From assembly GCF_030678915.1 (NCBI RefSeq), contig NZ_JAUUTZ010000010.1:1-64000 (forward strand): a DNA stretch of 64,000 bases, in the 5' to 3' direction. A program made the position numbers and the translations under genes. Shown here in pieces: positions 1 through 8,663 of the stretch. Each line of letters opens with the position of its first letter. The stretch's first letter is position 1. The notes below the pieces were generated by a model. The model was not told where the DNA came from and ran no database searches. It saw only the letters and a program-made list of their open reading frames with translations. This stretch comes from Paracoccus wurundjeri. Lineage in GTDB: Bacteria > Pseudomonadota > Alphaproteobacteria > Rhodobacterales > Rhodobacteraceae.

Positions 1-11
1 CGTCTGTGGGG

Positions 12-100
12 CGGGGGGCGTCTGTCCCCGTCGCCGGATGGTTCCCGAAGCGGTGGCGTGCCAAACTGCGTCCTCGGAAGGTATTTGGACAAAGAAGAAG
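12..100 (-). repeat. 3'-flanking dispersed repeat, copy 1
   Basis: Read on the minus strand, box A (CTTCTTCTTTGTCCAAATAC) begins four bases after the stop codon of the GNAT gene. It is followed by a GC-rich segment that resembles copies 2 and 4, including a shared CCGGCGACGGG stretch. The distal end is close to the window edge, so box B cannot be judged. The left limit is approximate. Confidence 0.7.
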
Positions 101-104
101 GACA

Positions 105-626
105 TCAGCTTGCCTCCCTTGGATGGCGGTAGACGAGGCAGGGATGGCCGAGCACCTCGCCCTCGCGCTCGACGGTGGCGCCAAGCCGTTCCGCGAGGCG
201 GCGCGAGCGGGTGTTTTCGGGTACGATGAACGAGATCGGGGCGAATATGCCGAAATGCGTTCCGGCGGCGCGGCGGGCAGCGAGGGCGGCTTCATGCGCG
301 ATGCCCCTGCCTTCGAAGCCGTCATAGACATGCCAGCCGAGTTCGGGTTCCGGCCAGCCTTCGGGATTCAGGATGCCGACACGCCCGGCGGGCTGACGGG
401 TTGCCTTTTCCTCGATCGTCCACATTCCGAAGCCCAGCAATATCCAATGCCCAAAGCCCGAGGAAAAGCCGCGCCATGCCTGCGCGCGATCAAGGGGCCC
501 GCCGACGAATTGCGCGCGCCCGGATGTGAGGAAGGCGGCATGCGCCTCGAAATCCGCCATACGCGGTTCACGCAGGATCAGGCGCCCGGTCTCGATAACC
601 GGGATCTCGGCGGAAATCAGGGTCAT
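105..626 (-). CDS. GNAT family N-acetyltransferase (RimJ/RimL-like)
   Basis: The 173-residue product looks like a single-domain GNAT acetyltransferase that moves an acetyl group from acetyl-CoA to an amine. The N-terminus has the typical beta-1 segment (ETGRLILRE, residues 12-20). The centre has the ELGWHVYDGFEGRGIAHEAA stretch, in which GRGIAHEA is the acetyl-CoA pyrophosphate-binding Q/RxxGxG/A-type motif. The C-terminus has the usual NTRSRRLAERLGA helix. Length and layout match the RimJ/RimL-like subgroup that includes many proteins of unknown substrate. No clear Shine-Dalgarno precedes the ATG, but no better start exists. Repeat copy 1 follows the stop directly. The substrate cannot be told from sequence. 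Confidence 0.85.
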   Translation of the reverse strand: MTLISAEIPVIETGRLILREPRMADFEAHAAFLTSGRAQFVGGPLDRAQAWRGFSSGFGHWILLGFGMWTIEEKATRQPAGRVGILNPEGWPEPELGWHVYDGFEGRGIAHEAALAARRAAGTHFGIFAPISFIVPENTRSRRLAERLGATVEREGEVLGHPCLVYRHPREAS

Positions 627-723
627 GACGACGACACCCGGAAACCGTTCGCCAGAGCATTTCCGCCATCGCGTTCAAAAGGGTGCGGTCTGGGCAAACT
701 GATCGGTTGAGGCTGCATTGCGG

Positions 724-2220
724 TTATTTCTTCGGAAACAATCCGCTGAGCCCGCCGGGCAATCCGGCCTTGCCAAGCTGGCCGCCCAACCCTTTGGGAT
801 CCTGAAGCATCTTTGTGGCCTCGGCCATTTTCGCGGGATCGGCACTGGCCATATCGGGCAATCCGCCGCCCTTTCCGGTCATGGCGCGCATGGCCTGTTT
901 CATTATGCCGCCCTTGCCCATCTTGCCCATCTTCTTCATCGTATCGGCCATCTGGCGCTGCATCTTCAGCAGCCGGTTCAGTTCGGCCACATCCAGCCCG
1001 GCACCGGTCGCGATGCGTTTCTTGCGGCTGGCCTGAAGAAGTGCCGGATTGGCCCGCTCTTTCTTTGTCATGGCACTGATCAGGGCGATCTGGCGGCGCA
1101 CGGCGGTGTCGTCCATGCCTGCGGCCTCGGCCTGCTTGGCCATTTTCTGCATGCCGGGCATCATGCCCATGATCGACTGCATGCCGCCCATCTTCTGCAT
1201 CTGCTCAAGCTGGCCCTTCAGGTCGTTCATGTTGAACAAGCCCTTCTGGAACCGCTTCATCATGCGTTCGGCCTGTTCGACCTCCAGCACCTCTTGCGCC
1301 TTTTCGACAAGCGCGACGATATCGCCCATGCCGAGAATGCGGCCGGCGATACGCTGCGCGTCGAAGCTTTCCAGCGCGTCCATCTTTTCGCCAAGGCCCA
1401 CGAAGCGGATCGGCTTGCCGGTGATCTGGCGCATGGACAGTGCGGCGCCGCCGCGACCATCGCCATCCATCCGGGTCAGGATCACGCCCGAGACGCCGAC
1501 CTTGCCGTCGAATTCGGTGGCGACATTCACCGCGTCTTGACCGGTGAGGCCATCGACGACCAGCAGGGTTTCGCGCGGCTGGGCGATATCGCGGACGGCC
1601 TGCACCTCGTCCATCAGCACCTGATCGATATGCAGCCGGCCTGCGGTATCGAGGATAAACACGTCATAGCCGCCAAGCGATGCCTGCTGTTTGGCGCGTT
1701 TGGCGATCTGGGTCGCGGATTCGCCCTTGACGATGGGCAGGGTATCAACGCCGATCTGCTGACCCAGCACGGCCAATTGCTCCATCGCGGCCGGGCGGTT
1801 GGTGTCGAGGCTGGCCATCAGCACGCGCTTCTTCTCGCGCTCTTGCAGGCGGCGGGCCAGTTTCGCGGTCGTGGTGGTTTTTCCCGAACCCTGCAGGCCC
1901 ACCATCAGGATGGGCGCGGGCGGGTTGTCGATGCGCAGGGCTTCGGGCTCGTCCTCGCCCTGCAGGACCTTGATCAGTTCGTCATGGACGATCTTGACGA
2001 CCTGCTGGCCGGGCGTCACGGATTTCGTGACGGCGGAGCCGGTGGCCTTTGCGGTGACGGCCTTGACGAAGCTGCGGGCCACGGGCAGCGAGACATCGGC
2101 TTCCAGCAGCGCCACGCGAACCTCGCGCATGGCGGTCCTGACATCGTCTTCGGACAGCGCACCTTGCTTGGTCAGCCGGTCGAAGACGCCGCCAAGCCGG
2201 TCGGACAGGTTCTCGAACAT
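724..2220 (-). CDS. ffh: Signal recognition particle protein Ffh
   Basis: This 498-residue GTPase binds 4.5S RNA and signal sequences of nascent membrane proteins and delivers ribosomes to FtsY at the membrane. The N domain covers roughly residues 1-95. The G domain has the P-loop GLQGSGKTTT (108-117), DTAGR (191-195) and TRMDGDGRGG. The methionine-rich M domain occupies the last 200 residues and ends in a Gly/Leu-rich tail. I chose the ATG at 2220 because AGGAGG lies five bases upstream; an in-frame ATG seven codons earlier lacks that signal. The gene is monocistronic here; the upstream leader contains a perfect 8-bp hairpin. Length is close to that of other alphaproteobacterial Ffh proteins. 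Confidence 0.97.
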   Translation of the reverse strand: MFENLSDRLGGVFDRLTKQGALSEDDVRTAMREVRVALLEADVSLPVARSFVKAVTAKATGSAVTKSVTPGQQVVKIVHDELIKVLQGEDEPEALRIDNPPAPILMVGLQGSGKTTTTAKLARRLQEREKKRVLMASLDTNRPAAMEQLAVLGQQIGVDTLPIVKGESATQIAKRAKQQASLGGYDVFILDTAGRLHIDQVLMDEVQAVRDIAQPRETLLVVDGLTGQDAVNVATEFDGKVGVSGVILTRMDGDGRGGAALSMRQITGKPIRFVGLGEKMDALESFDAQRIAGRILGMGDIVALVEKAQEVLEVEQAERMMKRFQKGLFNMNDLKGQLEQMQKMGGMQSIMGMMPGMQKMAKQAEAAGMDDTAVRRQIALISAMTKKERANPALLQASRKKRIATGAGLDVAELNRLLKMQRQMADTMKKMGKMGKGGIMKQAMRAMTGKGGGLPDMASADPAKMAEATKMLQDPKGLGGQLGKAGLPGGLSGLFPKK

Positions 2221-2589
2221 CGCGGGCCTCCTGCGGTTCATCGGTGGCCCCGGAAGGCCGGTTCAAAGCACGAATGCCCCCGTGGGCGCAACGCGCTGAC
2301 GGGGGGCGATCCCCGCGGTAAACGGGGACCGGAAGGACAAACCTTCCGGGAATTCGCTGTCTGATATGCGAAAACCGGGGGTGAGTCAACAAATGCGCTT
2401 TTCGGTTCCGGCGATCTTGGGAATCGGGATGCGCAGCTTGCGATATGTTTTGACAAGGATACCGTGACCTGCAACTTCGGTCCGGCTGCGGAACCGCCTG
2501 AACTCGTGTTGTCCGAGCCGGTGAAAACCGTGGTTCTTCAACCATAGCCGGAAAATGGATGCCTGCTCCGGGACCATATCCCGAACATG
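2221..2589. other. Gap between ffh and the azoreductase terminator
   Basis: I find no convincing gene here. On the minus strand this is the ffh leader. It contains a perfect inverted repeat, CCGGAAGG-ACAAA-CCTTCCGG (2329-2349), and another GC-rich repeat around 2301-2329. Minus-strand reading frames across 2386-2590 are short, Arg/His-rich and lack a ribosome-binding site, so I do not call them. Confidence 0.6.
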
Positions 2590-2617
2590 AAAAAGGGGCT
2601 GCGGCAGTCGCAGCCCC
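2590..2617 (-). terminator. Rho-independent terminator of the azoreductase gene
   Basis: On the minus strand a 9-bp perfect GC stem (GGGGCTGCG / CGCAGCCCC, loop ACTGC) is followed by five T residues. It lies 28 bases after the stop codon of the azoreductase gene and has the classic intrinsic-terminator form. Confidence 0.85.
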
Positions 2618-2644
2618 CTAATTCGATAGGCAAGCAGGTAAATT

Positions 2645-3232
2645 TCAGGCGGCCAGGTTGTCCAGCGCCTCTTTCGCCCGTGCCAGCCCGGCATCGCGGT
2701 CCATGGCCAGACGGTCGGCAACGACGAATTCCACATCGGTGATGCCGTTGAAGCCCAGGATGTGGCGCAGATAACCCGAGGCGAAGTCGAGTTCGGATCC
2801 TTTCGGCGTTCCGGCCGCGCTATAGACGATGATGGCGCGTTTGCCTTTCAGCAGACCTTCCGGCCCCGCTTCGGAATAACGGAAGGTGATGCCTGCGCGG
2901 GTAATCTGGTCGATCCAGTTCTTCACCTGCGCGGTGATGCCGAAATTATAGATCGGCGAGGCAAGGACCAGCACATCGGCATCCTGCAGCTCTTTCAGAT
3001 AGGCGTCCGAGGCGTCGATACGCTTCTGCTGTTCGGCTGTCGGATTCTCGGGGGCAAGGCGGACGCCGCGATACCATTCGGTATCGATGGCCGGAACGCC
3101 CTCGTTCAGGTCGCGATAGGTCACCGTGGCGCCGGGATTTTTCGATGTCAGCCTGGCCACGATATCGGCGGTCAGTTTGCGGGAAACCGAATCCTCGCCC
3201 GTGACGGCGCTGTCGATATGAAGAATATGCAT
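2645..3232 (-). CDS. azoR: FMN-dependent NADH-azoreductase (AzoR-like)
   Basis: The 195-residue flavodoxin-fold protein matches the AzoR/acyl-carrier-protein phosphodiesterase family, which uses NAD(P)H and FMN to reduce quinones and azo compounds in the cytoplasm. It opens with the phosphate-binding strand and loop (MHILHIDSAVTGEDSVSRKL). The conserved central SPIYNFGITAQVKNWIDQI stretch begins near residue 95, followed by the GLLKGKRAIIVYSAAG segment. The ATG at 3232 has an AAGGA signal at a proper distance; the longer frame upstream would run into the divergent promoter. It is divergent from the LysR gene at 3331, a common pairing in which the regulator controls the reductase. The physiological substrate is unknown. 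Confidence 0.9.
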   Translation of the reverse strand: MHILHIDSAVTGEDSVSRKLTADIVARLTSKNPGATVTYRDLNEGVPAIDTEWYRGVRLAPENPTAEQQKRIDASDAYLKELQDADVLVLASPIYNFGITAQVKNWIDQITRAGITFRYSEAGPEGLLKGKRAIIVYSAAGTPKGSELDFASGYLRHILGFNGITDVEFVVADRLAMDRDAGLARAKEALDNLAA

Positions 3233-3330
3233 CTGTCTCGTTCCTTCGGATTTGTTCTTGGCTGTCAGATATACCTTTGCAAACCCGAACAAAATGGCGA
3301 TAAATGCGCAGCCTCTGTGCGAGGATGCAC
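3233..3330. promoter_or_regulatory. Divergent promoter region, azoreductase / LysR
   Basis: This 98-bp AT-richer spacer separates two divergent genes, the layout in which LysR-type regulators normally bind. I see no single operator I would defend. Confidence 0.4.
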
Positions 3331-4209
3331 ATGAATATCGAAAGCTGGGACGATATCCGCACGGCATTGGCCGTGGCCCGTACCGGAACGGTCAGCGGCG
3401 CCGCGGAAATGCTTGGCGTGCATCATGCGACGGTGATCCGCCGCGTGGATGCGTTGGAGGCGCAGCTGGGCACGCGGTTGTTCCAGCGTCACGCGCGCGG
3501 CTATGCCATGACCGAGGCGGGGCAATTGCTGCTGCGCATGGGTGGCGAGGCGGATGAGCGTATCGCGCAGATGGCCTCGCGGATTGCCGGGGCCGGCGAC
3601 CGGATCGAGGGCGAGCTGGTCGTGACCTCGCTGCCCGATCTGGCGGATGAGGTGATGCCGCGCCTGATGCGGTTGCTGAAACGTCACCCCGGATTGCGGC
3701 TTCGTTATATGACCGATGCAAGGATGTATCGGCTGGCGGTGGGCGAAGCCCATCTTGCGATCCGCGCCGGGGCGCAGCCGACCCAGCCGGATTATGTCGT
3801 CCGTCCTTTGCTGGCGATCCGCCCGGTCCTGTATGCCGCGCCCGCATATCTGGATAGCTACGGTCCCGTCGAGGGGGATCTGGCCGCCCATCGTTTCGCC
3901 ATGCCCCTGCCCGGAGCGGACGGGCAGCGGGCGCCATTCATGCGCTGGCTGGAAGAGCGGGTTCCGGCAGCCAATTTCGTATTCGTCAGTAATGACGGCG
4001 ACGCGCTTGGCGCGGTCGTGAAAGGGGGAGAAGCGCTTGGCGTTCTGCCCGGTTTTCGGGCAGGCGGTCTGGTCAATGTCATGAGCCCGCCGGAATGGGA
4101 AACGCGCCTGTGGCTGGTCACGCATGTGGATATGCATCGCGCTCCGAAGGTGCAGGCGGCACTTGAAGCCCTGCGGGAAGAGATGCCAAAAGACACCGGC
4201 CGGGATTGA
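3331..4209 (+). CDS. LysR-family transcriptional regulator
   Basis: The 292-residue protein has an N-terminal winged helix-turn-helix (about residues 1-60, with VSGAAEMLGVHHATVIRRVDALEAQLG) and a C-terminal periplasmic-binding-like effector domain (about 90-285). This is the LysR arrangement and length. The ATG at 3331 is preferred because GAGG lies 7 bases upstream; an ATG at 3325 is too close to that site and 3304 has no signal. It probably regulates the divergent azoreductase gene in response to an electrophile or quinone-like effector, but this is inferred only from context. The effector-domain sequence gives no clear ligand. Confidence 0.9.
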   Translation: MNIESWDDIRTALAVARTGTVSGAAEMLGVHHATVIRRVDALEAQLGTRLFQRHARGYAMTEAGQLLLRMGGEADERIAQMASRIAGAGDRIEGELVVTSLPDLADEVMPRLMRLLKRHPGLRLRYMTDARMYRLAVGEAHLAIRAGAQPTQPDYVVRPLLAIRPVLYAAPAYLDSYGPVEGDLAAHRFAMPLPGADGQRAPFMRWLEERVPAANFVFVSNDGDALGAVVKGGEALGVLPGFRAGGLVNVMSPPEWETRLWLVTHVDMHRAPKVQAALEALREEMPKDTGRD

Positions 4210-4252
4210 TACGGACGACGCAGATTCGTCGGGCTGACTGACAACAGGAGAT

Positions 4253-4438
4253 ATGATGCTGGTAGATCCGAATGCTCCGTTCTTCCGGCCCTTGTGGGTG
4301 CGGATCCTCTGCGTGGTATTGCCGCTGATCTGGGCCGGGGTAGAGTTGGCGAACGGCAACCCGTTCTGGGCAATCCTGTTCGCGGCGGCGGGGCTTTATC
4401 TGGGATTCGAGCTGTTCATCCGCCGGAACGACAAGTAA
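4253..4438 (+). CDS. Small membrane protein, possibly DUF3329-like
   Basis: This 61-residue protein has one or two hydrophobic segments (about residues 17-31 and 38-55) with a short basic tail. A GGAG ribosome-binding site lies just upstream; ATG codons at 4253 and 4256 are both possible. The N-terminal DPNAPFFRPLWVR and the overall size resemble small Rhodobacteraceae membrane proteins annotated as DUF3329, from memory and not checked. Function unknown. It follows the LysR gene by 43 bases and could be co-transcribed with it. Confidence 0.7.
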   Translation: MMLVDPNAPFFRPLWVRILCVVLPLIWAGVELANGNPFWAILFAAAGLYLGFELFIRRNDK

Positions 4439-4484
4439 CCACCTGGGTTTCCTTTCTGCGGGATATGATCGCAGAGATTGCCGC

Positions 4485-5405
4485 TTATGCGTCGCTTGCG
4501 CCCAGCCAGATACCGTCAGAGATCAGGCCAGCGGTGATCTCCTGCAATGATCGGCTGGCGAGCGATGCCGCCCGCGACAGGATCCGGGTCGGATGCCGGG
4601 CCAGATAAGCGCCGCGCCAGATCGGTTGATCGGTGAAGGGCAGGGCCTGCAAAAGCCCGTTGCGGGATGCTTCGGCAACTGCGTGGACAGGCAGGATCGA
4701 GCAGCCGAAACCATCCTGAACCAGCCGCTTGATGCAGTTGTAGCTGTCCACCTCGATTGCCGGGCTGGCAGATAGCCCATTGTCCAGCAGATGCTGTTCG
4801 ATCATGCGGCGCAGTCCGTGGGATGAACTGGGAAGGATCAGCGGCATATCGGCCAGCGCCGCCAGCGTGACAGGCGCAGGAGGCGTGACCTTTGGCGGCA
4901 GCAGAATCACCAGTTCCTCCCGCAGTAGCGGTGTCAGCCGGATATGTTTGCGATTTCCCGTCCCATATAGGACTCCCAGATCGATCCTGCCCTCTTCCAG
5001 CCATTCGCCGACGAATCCGCTCATGGCCTCGGCGACGATCAGCTTGATGCCGGGATGGCGTTCGTGCAGATGCGCGATCAGCGGGACCGAAAGGATATCG
5101 CTGATGGTTCCCGGAAGGCCGATCCTGACCGTGCCGCCCGGTTCCTTACCGATCTGGCGCATGTCTTCGTGCATCTGATCGAATTCCGACAACAGCCGCC
5201 TTGCGCGTTCGATCAGGCGCAAACCGGCCTCGGTCGGCGTGACGCCACTGGAGTGGCGCAGCAGAAGCCGCGTGCCCAGCGCCTCTTCCATCTTGCGCAC
5301 ATGCAGGGACAGCGCGGGCTGGGCGATATGCAGCCTCTCGGCCGCGCGCGAGAACGAGCCTTCGTCGGTAATCGCCACGAAGTAGCGCAACTGCCTGATA
5401 TCCAT
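4485..5405 (-). CDS. LysR-family transcriptional regulator of the acyl-CoA operon
   Basis: The 306-residue LysR protein starts MDIRQLRYFVAI, with a typical winged helix-turn-helix (residues 1-60, GSFSRAAERLHIAQPALSLHVRKME) and an effector domain of the type seen in CynR/CatR-like regulators. I place the start at the ATG at 5405; upstream codons in the same frame enter the AT-rich divergent promoter. It is transcribed away from the acyl-CoA dehydrogenase/CoA-transferase/hydratase operon beginning at 5511, so it most likely activates or represses that operon in response to a pathway intermediate. The effector cannot be read from sequence. Confidence 0.92.
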   Translation of the reverse strand: MDIRQLRYFVAITDEGSFSRAAERLHIAQPALSLHVRKMEEALGTRLLLRHSSGVTPTEAGLRLIERARRLLSEFDQMHEDMRQIGKEPGGTVRIGLPGTISDILSVPLIAHLHERHPGIKLIVAEAMSGFVGEWLEEGRIDLGVLYGTGNRKHIRLTPLLREELVILLPPKVTPPAPVTLAALADMPLILPSSSHGLRRMIEQHLLDNGLSASPAIEVDSYNCIKRLVQDGFGCSILPVHAVAEASRNGLLQALPFTDQPIWRGAYLARHPTRILSRAASLASRSLQEITAGLISDGIWLGASDA

Positions 5406-5510
5406 GGTGGAACCTTGATATACCGTTTTTATATGGATGTAAGATACAATATATATTTGCATTATAATATGGATCGCGCCAGTCATGAGCGCGATCTGAT
5501 GAGGATTGAC
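5406..5510. promoter_or_regulatory. AT-rich divergent promoter region, LysR / acyl-CoA operon
   Basis: The segment is strikingly AT-rich for this genome. It holds ATAT-flanked inverted elements near 5417-5435, plausible LysR half sites, and a TATAAT at 5463-5468 with no good -35. That fits an activator-dependent promoter for the operon starting at 5511. The exact operator is not defined. Confidence 0.5.
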
Positions 5511-6674
5511 ATGCAAACTATTGGATATGACAGGTTTCAGGATATCCGCGACGCGGTTCGCGCGCTTTGTGCGGAATTTCCCGACGAATATCACCGCAAG
5601 ATCGACGAGCAGCGCGGGTATCCCGAGGAATTCGTCGAGGCATTGACGCGTGCGGGCTGGATGGCGGCGCTTATCCCCGAGGAATATGGCGGATCGGGCC
5701 TTGGCCTGACCGAGGCGACGGTCATCATGGAGGAAATCAACCGGGCCGGGGGCAATTCGGGCGCCTGTCACGGCCAGATGTACAATATGAACACGCTGAT
5801 CCGTCACGGTTCGGCAGAGCAGCGGCAGACATATCTGCCGCGGATTGCCACCGGCGAATTACGCCTGCAAAGCATGGGCGTGACGGAACCGACCACCGGC
5901 ACCGATACGACAAAGATCAAGACCACCGCCATCAGGAAGGGCGACCGTTATGTGATCAACGGTCAGAAGGTCTGGATCAGCCGCGTACAGCATTCGGATC
6001 TGATGATCCTTCTGGCGCGGACGACCCCGCTGGCCGAGGTGAAGAAGAAATCCGAAGGGCTTTCGATCTTTATCGTCGATATCAGGGAGGCGATGAAATC
6101 CGGCATGACCGTCCGCCCGATCCCGAATATGGTGAACCACGAAACGAACGAGCTGTTCTTTGACAACCTTGAAATCCCGGCCGGGAATCTGATCGGGGAA
6201 GAGGGGCAGGGGTTCAAATACATCCTGACCGGGCTGAATGCCGAACGCACGCTGATCGCGGCGGAATGTATCGGGGACGGCTACTGGTTCATCGACCGGG
6301 TTTCGAAATATGTCAGCGAGCGTAATGTCTTCGGTCGTCCCATCGGCCAGAATCAGGGCGTGCAATTCCCGATCGCCGAAAGTTTCATCGAGGTCGAGGC
6401 CGCCAATCTGATGCGTTACGAGGCGGCGCGGCTTTACGATGCGCATCAGCCCTGCGGAGCGCAGGCCAATATGGCCAAATATCTGGCCGCCAAGGCAAGC
6501 TGGGAGGCCGCGAATGCCTGCCTTCAGTTCCATGGCGGTTTCGGTTTCGCCTGCGAATACGATGTCGAGCGCAAGTTCCGCGAAACCCGCCTGTATCAGG
6601 TTGCGCCGATCTCGACCAATCTGATCCTGTCCTATGTCGCCGAGCATGTGCTTGGCCTGCCAAGGTCTTTCTGA
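5511..6674 (+). CDS. Acyl-CoA dehydrogenase family protein
   Basis: The 387-residue flavoprotein has the acyl-CoA dehydrogenase layout: N-terminal helical domain (1-120), middle beta domain with MGVTEPTTGTDTT (122-134) and WISR (155-158), and C-terminal helical domain with FGRPIGQNQGVQFPIAE. It should form a FAD-dependent alpha,beta-desaturase feeding electrons to ETF. The C-terminal catalytic Glu of short/medium-chain enzymes (in a YEGT-like motif) is absent; the position reads YQVAPISTN. Glu245 in LNAERTLIAA aligns by eye with the helix-G base of isovaleryl-CoA dehydrogenase, suggesting a branched or unusual acyl-CoA. GAGG nine bases upstream supports the ATG at 5511. The stop overlaps the next start by one base. 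Confidence 0.9.
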   Translation: MQTIGYDRFQDIRDAVRALCAEFPDEYHRKIDEQRGYPEEFVEALTRAGWMAALIPEEYGGSGLGLTEATVIMEEINRAGGNSGACHGQMYNMNTLIRHGSAEQRQTYLPRIATGELRLQSMGVTEPTTGTDTTKIKTTAIRKGDRYVINGQKVWISRVQHSDLMILLARTTPLAEVKKKSEGLSIFIVDIREAMKSGMTVRPIPNMVNHETNELFFDNLEIPAGNLIGEEGQGFKYILTGLNAERTLIAAECIGDGYWFIDRVSKYVSERNVFGRPIGQNQGVQFPIAESFIEVEAANLMRYEAARLYDAHQPCGAQANMAKYLAAKASWEAANACLQFHGGFGFACEYDVERKFRETRLYQVAPISTNLILSYVAEHVLGLPRSF

Positions 6675-7774
6675 TGCTGCCGCTTGAAGGTCTGACCGTC
6701 ATCGCGATCGAACAGGCGGTCGCCGCGCCCTTCACGAGTTCGCGTCTGGCGGATGCCGGGGCGCGGGTAGTCAAGATCGAGCGGCCCGAGGGCGATTTCG
6801 CCCGCGGTTACGACGATGTGGCGCAGGGTCAGTCCAGCTATTTCGTCTGGCTGAATCGCGGCAAGGAATCCGTGGTGCTGGATTTGCGCTCGGCAGAGGG
6901 CAAAGCCGGATTGGCGCGGTTGCTGGAAGATGCGGATGTGCTGGTGCAGAACCTCAAGCGGGGCGCATTGGCGCGTCTGGGATTCGGCCCGGAACGGCTG
7001 GCGCGGGATTATCCGCGCCTGATCGCCTGTTCCATCACCGGCTATGGCGAGGAAGGCCCAATGGCAGACCGCAAGGCTTACGACCTGCTGATACAGGCCG
7101 AGTCCGGGCTTTGCTCGATCACCGGCGGTCCGGATGAACCCGCGCGCGTGGGGATATCCATCGTCGATATCGCCACCGGGGCAAGCGCCCATGCCGCCAT
7201 ATTGGAAGCCCTGATCCGGCGGGGGATCACGGGCAGGGGCGGGCATATCTCGGTTTCGATGTTTGACGTGATGGCCGATTGGCTGACAGTGCCGCTGCTG
7301 ATGCACGAAGGCGGGAAACCGCCCCGGCGGATCGGCATGGCCCATCCGTCTATCGCGCCCTACGGGGTTTTCCGGACCCGGGACGATCAGGCGATCCTGA
7401 TCTCGGTGCAAAGCGACCGGGAATGGCGCAAGCTGGCCGAAATCTTTCTGGACAGGCCGGATCTGGCCGCCGATCCGCGTTTCGCCGACAATGTCTCCCG
7501 TGTCGCCAACCGTGCCGAAACCGATGCAATCGTGGGCGAAGGCTTTGCAAGGCGAGACATGGAAGACGCGGTGGAGGTATTGCTGAAGGCCGATCTGGCC
7601 CTTGCCGTGGTCAATGACATGGCGGGGCTGTCGGCTCATCCGCATCTGCGCCGGGTCACCGTCGAGACACCGAACGGGCCGGTTTCGATCCCCGCGCCCG
7701 CGGCAATCTTCGATGGCGAACCCCGGCGCTATGGCCCGGTTCCCGCGCTGCCTGACGGAAAGAGCAGGACATGA
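6674..7774 (+). CDS. CaiB/BaiF family CoA-transferase
   Basis: This 366-residue family III CoA-transferase moves CoA between carboxylic acids through an aspartyl-CoA thioester. The N-terminal segment (LEGLTVIAIEQAVAAPF), the RLADAGARVVKIERPEGD motif (24-41), the LNRGKESVVLDL stretch and the catalytic Asp137 in KAYDLLIQAESG are family hallmarks. The length is on the short side (family members are often about 400). Start and stop overlap both neighbours by 1-4 bases, so the three enzymes are translationally coupled. With a dehydrogenase and a MaoC-type hydratase this suggests activation and oxidation of a short branched or dicarboxylic acid. A mesaconate/itaconate-type route is possible but unproven. 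Confidence 0.92.
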   Translation: MLPLEGLTVIAIEQAVAAPFTSSRLADAGARVVKIERPEGDFARGYDDVAQGQSSYFVWLNRGKESVVLDLRSAEGKAGLARLLEDADVLVQNLKRGALARLGFGPERLARDYPRLIACSITGYGEEGPMADRKAYDLLIQAESGLCSITGGPDEPARVGISIVDIATGASAHAAILEALIRRGITGRGGHISVSMFDVMADWLTVPLLMHEGGKPPRRIGMAHPSIAPYGVFRTRDDQAILISVQSDREWRKLAEIFLDRPDLAADPRFADNVSRVANRAETDAIVGEGFARRDMEDAVEVLLKADLALAVVNDMAGLSAHPHLRRVTVETPNGPVSIPAPAAIFDGEPRRYGPVPALPDGKSRT

Positions 7775-8601
7775 CCGATATCGATCATCTGCGCCAATGG
7801 ATCGGCAGGGAAGAGGTCAGGTCCGAATTGCTGACACCCGCCGCCGCGGAACGGTTCAATGCCACATTCGGGCTTGCGGGCGGCACGCAAGACGGTGATA
7901 TCGCGCCGCTGCTGATCCACCTTTGCCTTGCCCCGGCGGTGGTTTCCACTCAGGAGCTTGGCCCGGACGGGCATCCGGCGCGGGGCGGATTCCTGCCCCC
8001 GGTGCCCCTGCCCCGGCGGATGTGGGCGGGCGGCGCATTCGCCTTCCATGACGATATCCGCATCGGCGAAACCGTCACGCGACATTCCGAGATTCGCGAT
8101 GTCTCGCTGAAACAGGGGCGCGGCGGCCCGTTATGCTTCGTCGTCGTCAGACACCGGATCGAAAGCGACGGGCGGCTGGTGCTGACCGAGCGGCAGGATA
8201 TCGTCTACCGCGAAGCCGACCGCCCCGGCGCGACCAAGAAAGCGCTGCCCCCGGCACCGCATGGCGCGCATCGCATCGAGATCGTGCCATCTGCTCCGCT
8301 GCTGTTCCGCTATTCGGCGCTTACTTTCAACGGTCACCGGATCCATTATGACGCACCTTATACCCGCAAGGAGGAGGGCTATCCGGGGCTGATCGTCCAT
8401 GGCCCGATGCAGGCGACGATGCTGGCGCAGCTTGCCGCCGATATCATGGGCCGCCGTCCCGCAAGCTTCGAGTTCCGCAGCCTGTCGCCGCTGTTCGACA
8501 ACGCGAATTTCACGCTGAACGCAACCGAAGAGGAAGGGCGGCTGACGCTGTGGACCAGCTATGCCGATGGCCCCGTCGCGATGACGGCGCAGGCAGAGTG
8601 A
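7771..8601 (+). CDS. MaoC-like / FAS1-type dehydratase (acyl-CoA hydratase)
   Basis: The 276-residue protein has a double hot-dog architecture like the mesaconyl-C4-CoA hydratase/HTD2-type proteins. A degenerate N-terminal domain covers about 1-150. The C-terminal domain has YSALTFNGHRIHYDAPY (181-197) and GLIVHGP (206-212), the hydratase signature where Asp/His act on an enoyl-CoA. The start overlaps the CoA-transferase stop in an ATGA. It likely adds water to the enoyl-CoA made by the dehydrogenase, or removes it. Which CoA ester is used is not visible; the mesaconyl-C4-CoA hydratase resemblance is by recalled motif only. Repeat copy 2 follows the stop by 62 bases. Confidence 0.88.
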   Translation: MTDIDHLRQWIGREEVRSELLTPAAAERFNATFGLAGGTQDGDIAPLLIHLCLAPAVVSTQELGPDGHPARGGFLPPVPLPRRMWAGGAFAFHDDIRIGETVTRHSEIRDVSLKQGRGGPLCFVVVRHRIESDGRLVLTERQDIVYREADRPGATKKALPPAPHGAHRIEIVPSAPLLFRYSALTFNGHRIHYDAPYTRKEEGYPGLIVHGPMQATMLAQLAADIMGRRPASFEFRSLSPLFDNANFTLNATEEEGRLTLWTSYADGPVAMTAQAE

Positions 8602-8663
8602 AGACGAGGCGATCGTGCCGGATTACCGACCGCCCAATTCCGAAAAACAGCGAATTCACCGCT

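Noticed and set aside
718..2364. Long plus-strand frame (548 codons) opposite ffh
   Set aside because: It is the antisense shadow of a highly conserved GTPase gene, is His/Leu/Gly-rich and has no ribosome-binding site.
2386..2736. Short minus-strand frame between ffh and azoR, first considered as a small toxin-like gene
   Set aside because: The hydrophobic core and His motif of HicA-like toxins are missing and the frame overlaps the azoreductase gene and its terminator.
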